This document shows, one piece after another, positions 4,919 through 5,218 of a stretch of DNA of 5,218 nucleotides. The stretch covers positions 1 through 5,218 of the forward strand of contig CAYUGX010000326.1 in the NCBI GenBank assembly GCA_964444375.1, in the 5' to 3' direction. The position numbers and the translations under genes are program-made. Source of the stretch: JABHCC01 sp964444375 (GTDB taxonomy: Bacteria; Bacteroidota; Bacteroidia; Bacteroidales; UBA12481). The notes below the pieces were generated by a model. That model was not told the origin of the DNA and did no database searches. It saw nothing but the letters and a program-made list of their open reading frames with translations. Each line of letters opens with the position of its first letter. The stretch's first letter is position 1.

Positions 4919-4946
4919 GCCACCTTCAGCCATTCCACCCCGATTC

Positions 4947-5006
4947 TCACTGATGTCTCCCAAATCGTAACCCGCACAGGCAGGGGTTCATGGGTTACGT
5001 CAGTGA
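4947..5006 (+). promoter_or_regulatory. Two-part inverted repeat upstream of the last gene
   Basis: The outer arms TCACTGA (4947-4953) and TCAGTGA (5000-5006) and the inner arms CGTAACCC (4966-4973) and GGGTTACG (4992-4999) are all perfect complements. They make a 15-bp interrupted stem with a 12-base bulge on the left side and an 18-base loop. The arms are continuous on the right side. It could be an RNA structure in a leader or a remnant of a transposon end; no gene is inside. Confidence 0.5.
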
Positions 5007-5010
5007 AAAC

Positions 5011-5035
5011 GCAGCGGGGAAACCCTGCTTTAGAA
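5011..5035 (+). terminator. Weak terminator-like hairpin
   Basis: GCA-GC-GGG (5011-5018) pairs with CCC-TGC (5023-5028) across a GAAA-type loop (5019-5022), with a two-base bulge, and is followed by a short T-rich run from 5029. The stem is short and no plus-strand gene is seen before it, so it may instead be part of the structured region. Confidence 0.25.
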
Positions 5036-5072
5036 TCTTCCTCCTCAACGACAATTCCTCGCCACCTCCAGC

Positions 5073-5119
5073 TATAAGAACCATGGACTCCACCTCTCAT
5101 TCGAAAGGCCTGGAGTCCA
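5073..5119 (+). promoter_or_regulatory. -10-like box and 9-bp inverted repeat ahead of the last gene
   Basis: TATAAG (5073-5078) matches the -10 consensus at five of six, but no good -35 box is seen 16-18 bp upstream. A start near 5085 would coincide with the inverted repeat TGGACTCCA (5084-5092) and TGGAGTCCA (5111-5119), which encloses 18 bases. This could be an operator overlapping the start site or a 5'-terminal RNA hairpin. Confidence 0.4.
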
Positions 5120-5134
5120 CGGATTTCAACTTAA

Positions 5135-5147
5135 CCACATGTGGAGG
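5135..5147 (+). promoter_or_regulatory. Palindrome overlapping the ribosome binding site
   Basis: CCACATGTGG (5135-5144) is a perfect 10-bp palindrome whose last bases are the first bases of GGAGG (5143-5147). GGAGG sits 7 bases before ATG 5155. The overlap could allow a protein or RNA fold to hide the ribosome site; this is inference. Confidence 0.35.
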
Positions 5148-5154
5148 TAGCATC

Positions 5155-5218
5155 ATGAAAGTCAAAGTCTTGAGACTCGGCCACAGTGCCAGCATCGTCG
5201 AAATTGCAGACGGGGCCA
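5155..5218 (+). CDS. 5' fragment of a probable small beta-grasp (ThiS/MoaD/ubiquitin-like) protein
   Basis: Only 21 codons are in the window: MKVKVLRLGHSASIVEIADG followed by A. The start is firm, with GGAGG (5143-5147) 7 bases upstream. The pattern is a first strand (KVKVLRLG), a turn and a second strand (IVEIADGA), with the next codon beginning with A, which allows the common DGAT(V) entry into a helix. It fits the beta-hairpin opening of the beta-grasp fold used by ThiS/MoaD sulphur carriers and bacterial ubiquitin-like modifiers. The fold call is tentative because the diagnostic C-terminal Gly-Gly lies outside. It could also be an unrelated small protein. Confidence 0.55.
   Translation, partial: MKVKVLRLGHSASIVEIADGA

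Noticed and set aside
5008..5045. Third copy of the promoter/leader repeat
   Set aside because: Only the short string CAGCGGG(G)AAA is shared with the edge of copy A. No promoter boxes or further blocks follow.
4940..5150. Known molybdenum-cofactor or thiamine riboswitch before the beta-grasp-like gene
   Set aside because: I cannot match the conserved core of either class, so no riboswitch is called, only structure.

Overview
The window is bacterial DNA, roughly mid-50s percent GC by eye, with clear Shine-Dalgarno sites (AGGAGG-like), sigma70-type promoters and a lipobox signal peptide, which suggests a diderm bacterium. Nothing here fixes the phylum. Collagen-like lipoproteins carrying GPxLxLFDxxGxxR repeats are, from memory, frequent in environmental lineages such as Methylomirabilota/Rokubacteria, Nitrospirota and Desulfobacterota, so that is a hint only. 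Coding density is low, and the intergenic stretches contain an insertion-sequence remnant, inverted repeats and a duplicated promoter. This looks like an accessory or poorly conserved part of a chromosome.

Layout, left to right. A small XRE-type repressor (144-479, +) overlaps by a few bases the end of a convergent 36-codon membrane-peptide ORF (476-586, -). Next comes a decayed stretch (616-1003) holding the C-terminal tail of an ISAs1-family transposase between 10-bp inverted repeats. A good promoter (1020-1048) then drives a surface lipoprotein (1079-1789, +) with 19 collagen Gly-X-Y triplets and seven 22-residue repeats. After a gene-poor stretch with inverted repeats and a 16-codon micro-ORF, the strand switches. 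A two-gene minus-strand operon (3395-2919, then 2895-2077) encodes two unrecognised helical, partly membrane-embedded proteins. Upstream of it, also on the minus strand, a separate gene (4648-3830) encodes an unrecognised secreted protein. The last ~500 bases form a structured intergenic region leading into the 5' end of a plus-strand gene (5155-end), which begins like a small beta-grasp (ThiS/MoaD/ubiquitin-like) protein.

The most interesting signal is that the two minus-strand transcription units are preceded by diverged copies (~110 bp) of the same sequence (4678-4788 and 3453-3562). Each copy starts with TTGCAA-17 bp-GATAAT or GACAAT and continues into a conserved untranslated leader with no conserved reading frame. 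This implies that the secreted protein and the two-gene membrane operon are co-expressed members of one small locus, or that a mobile promoter/leader repeat has been placed in front of unrelated genes. The functions of all three proteins are unknown to me.
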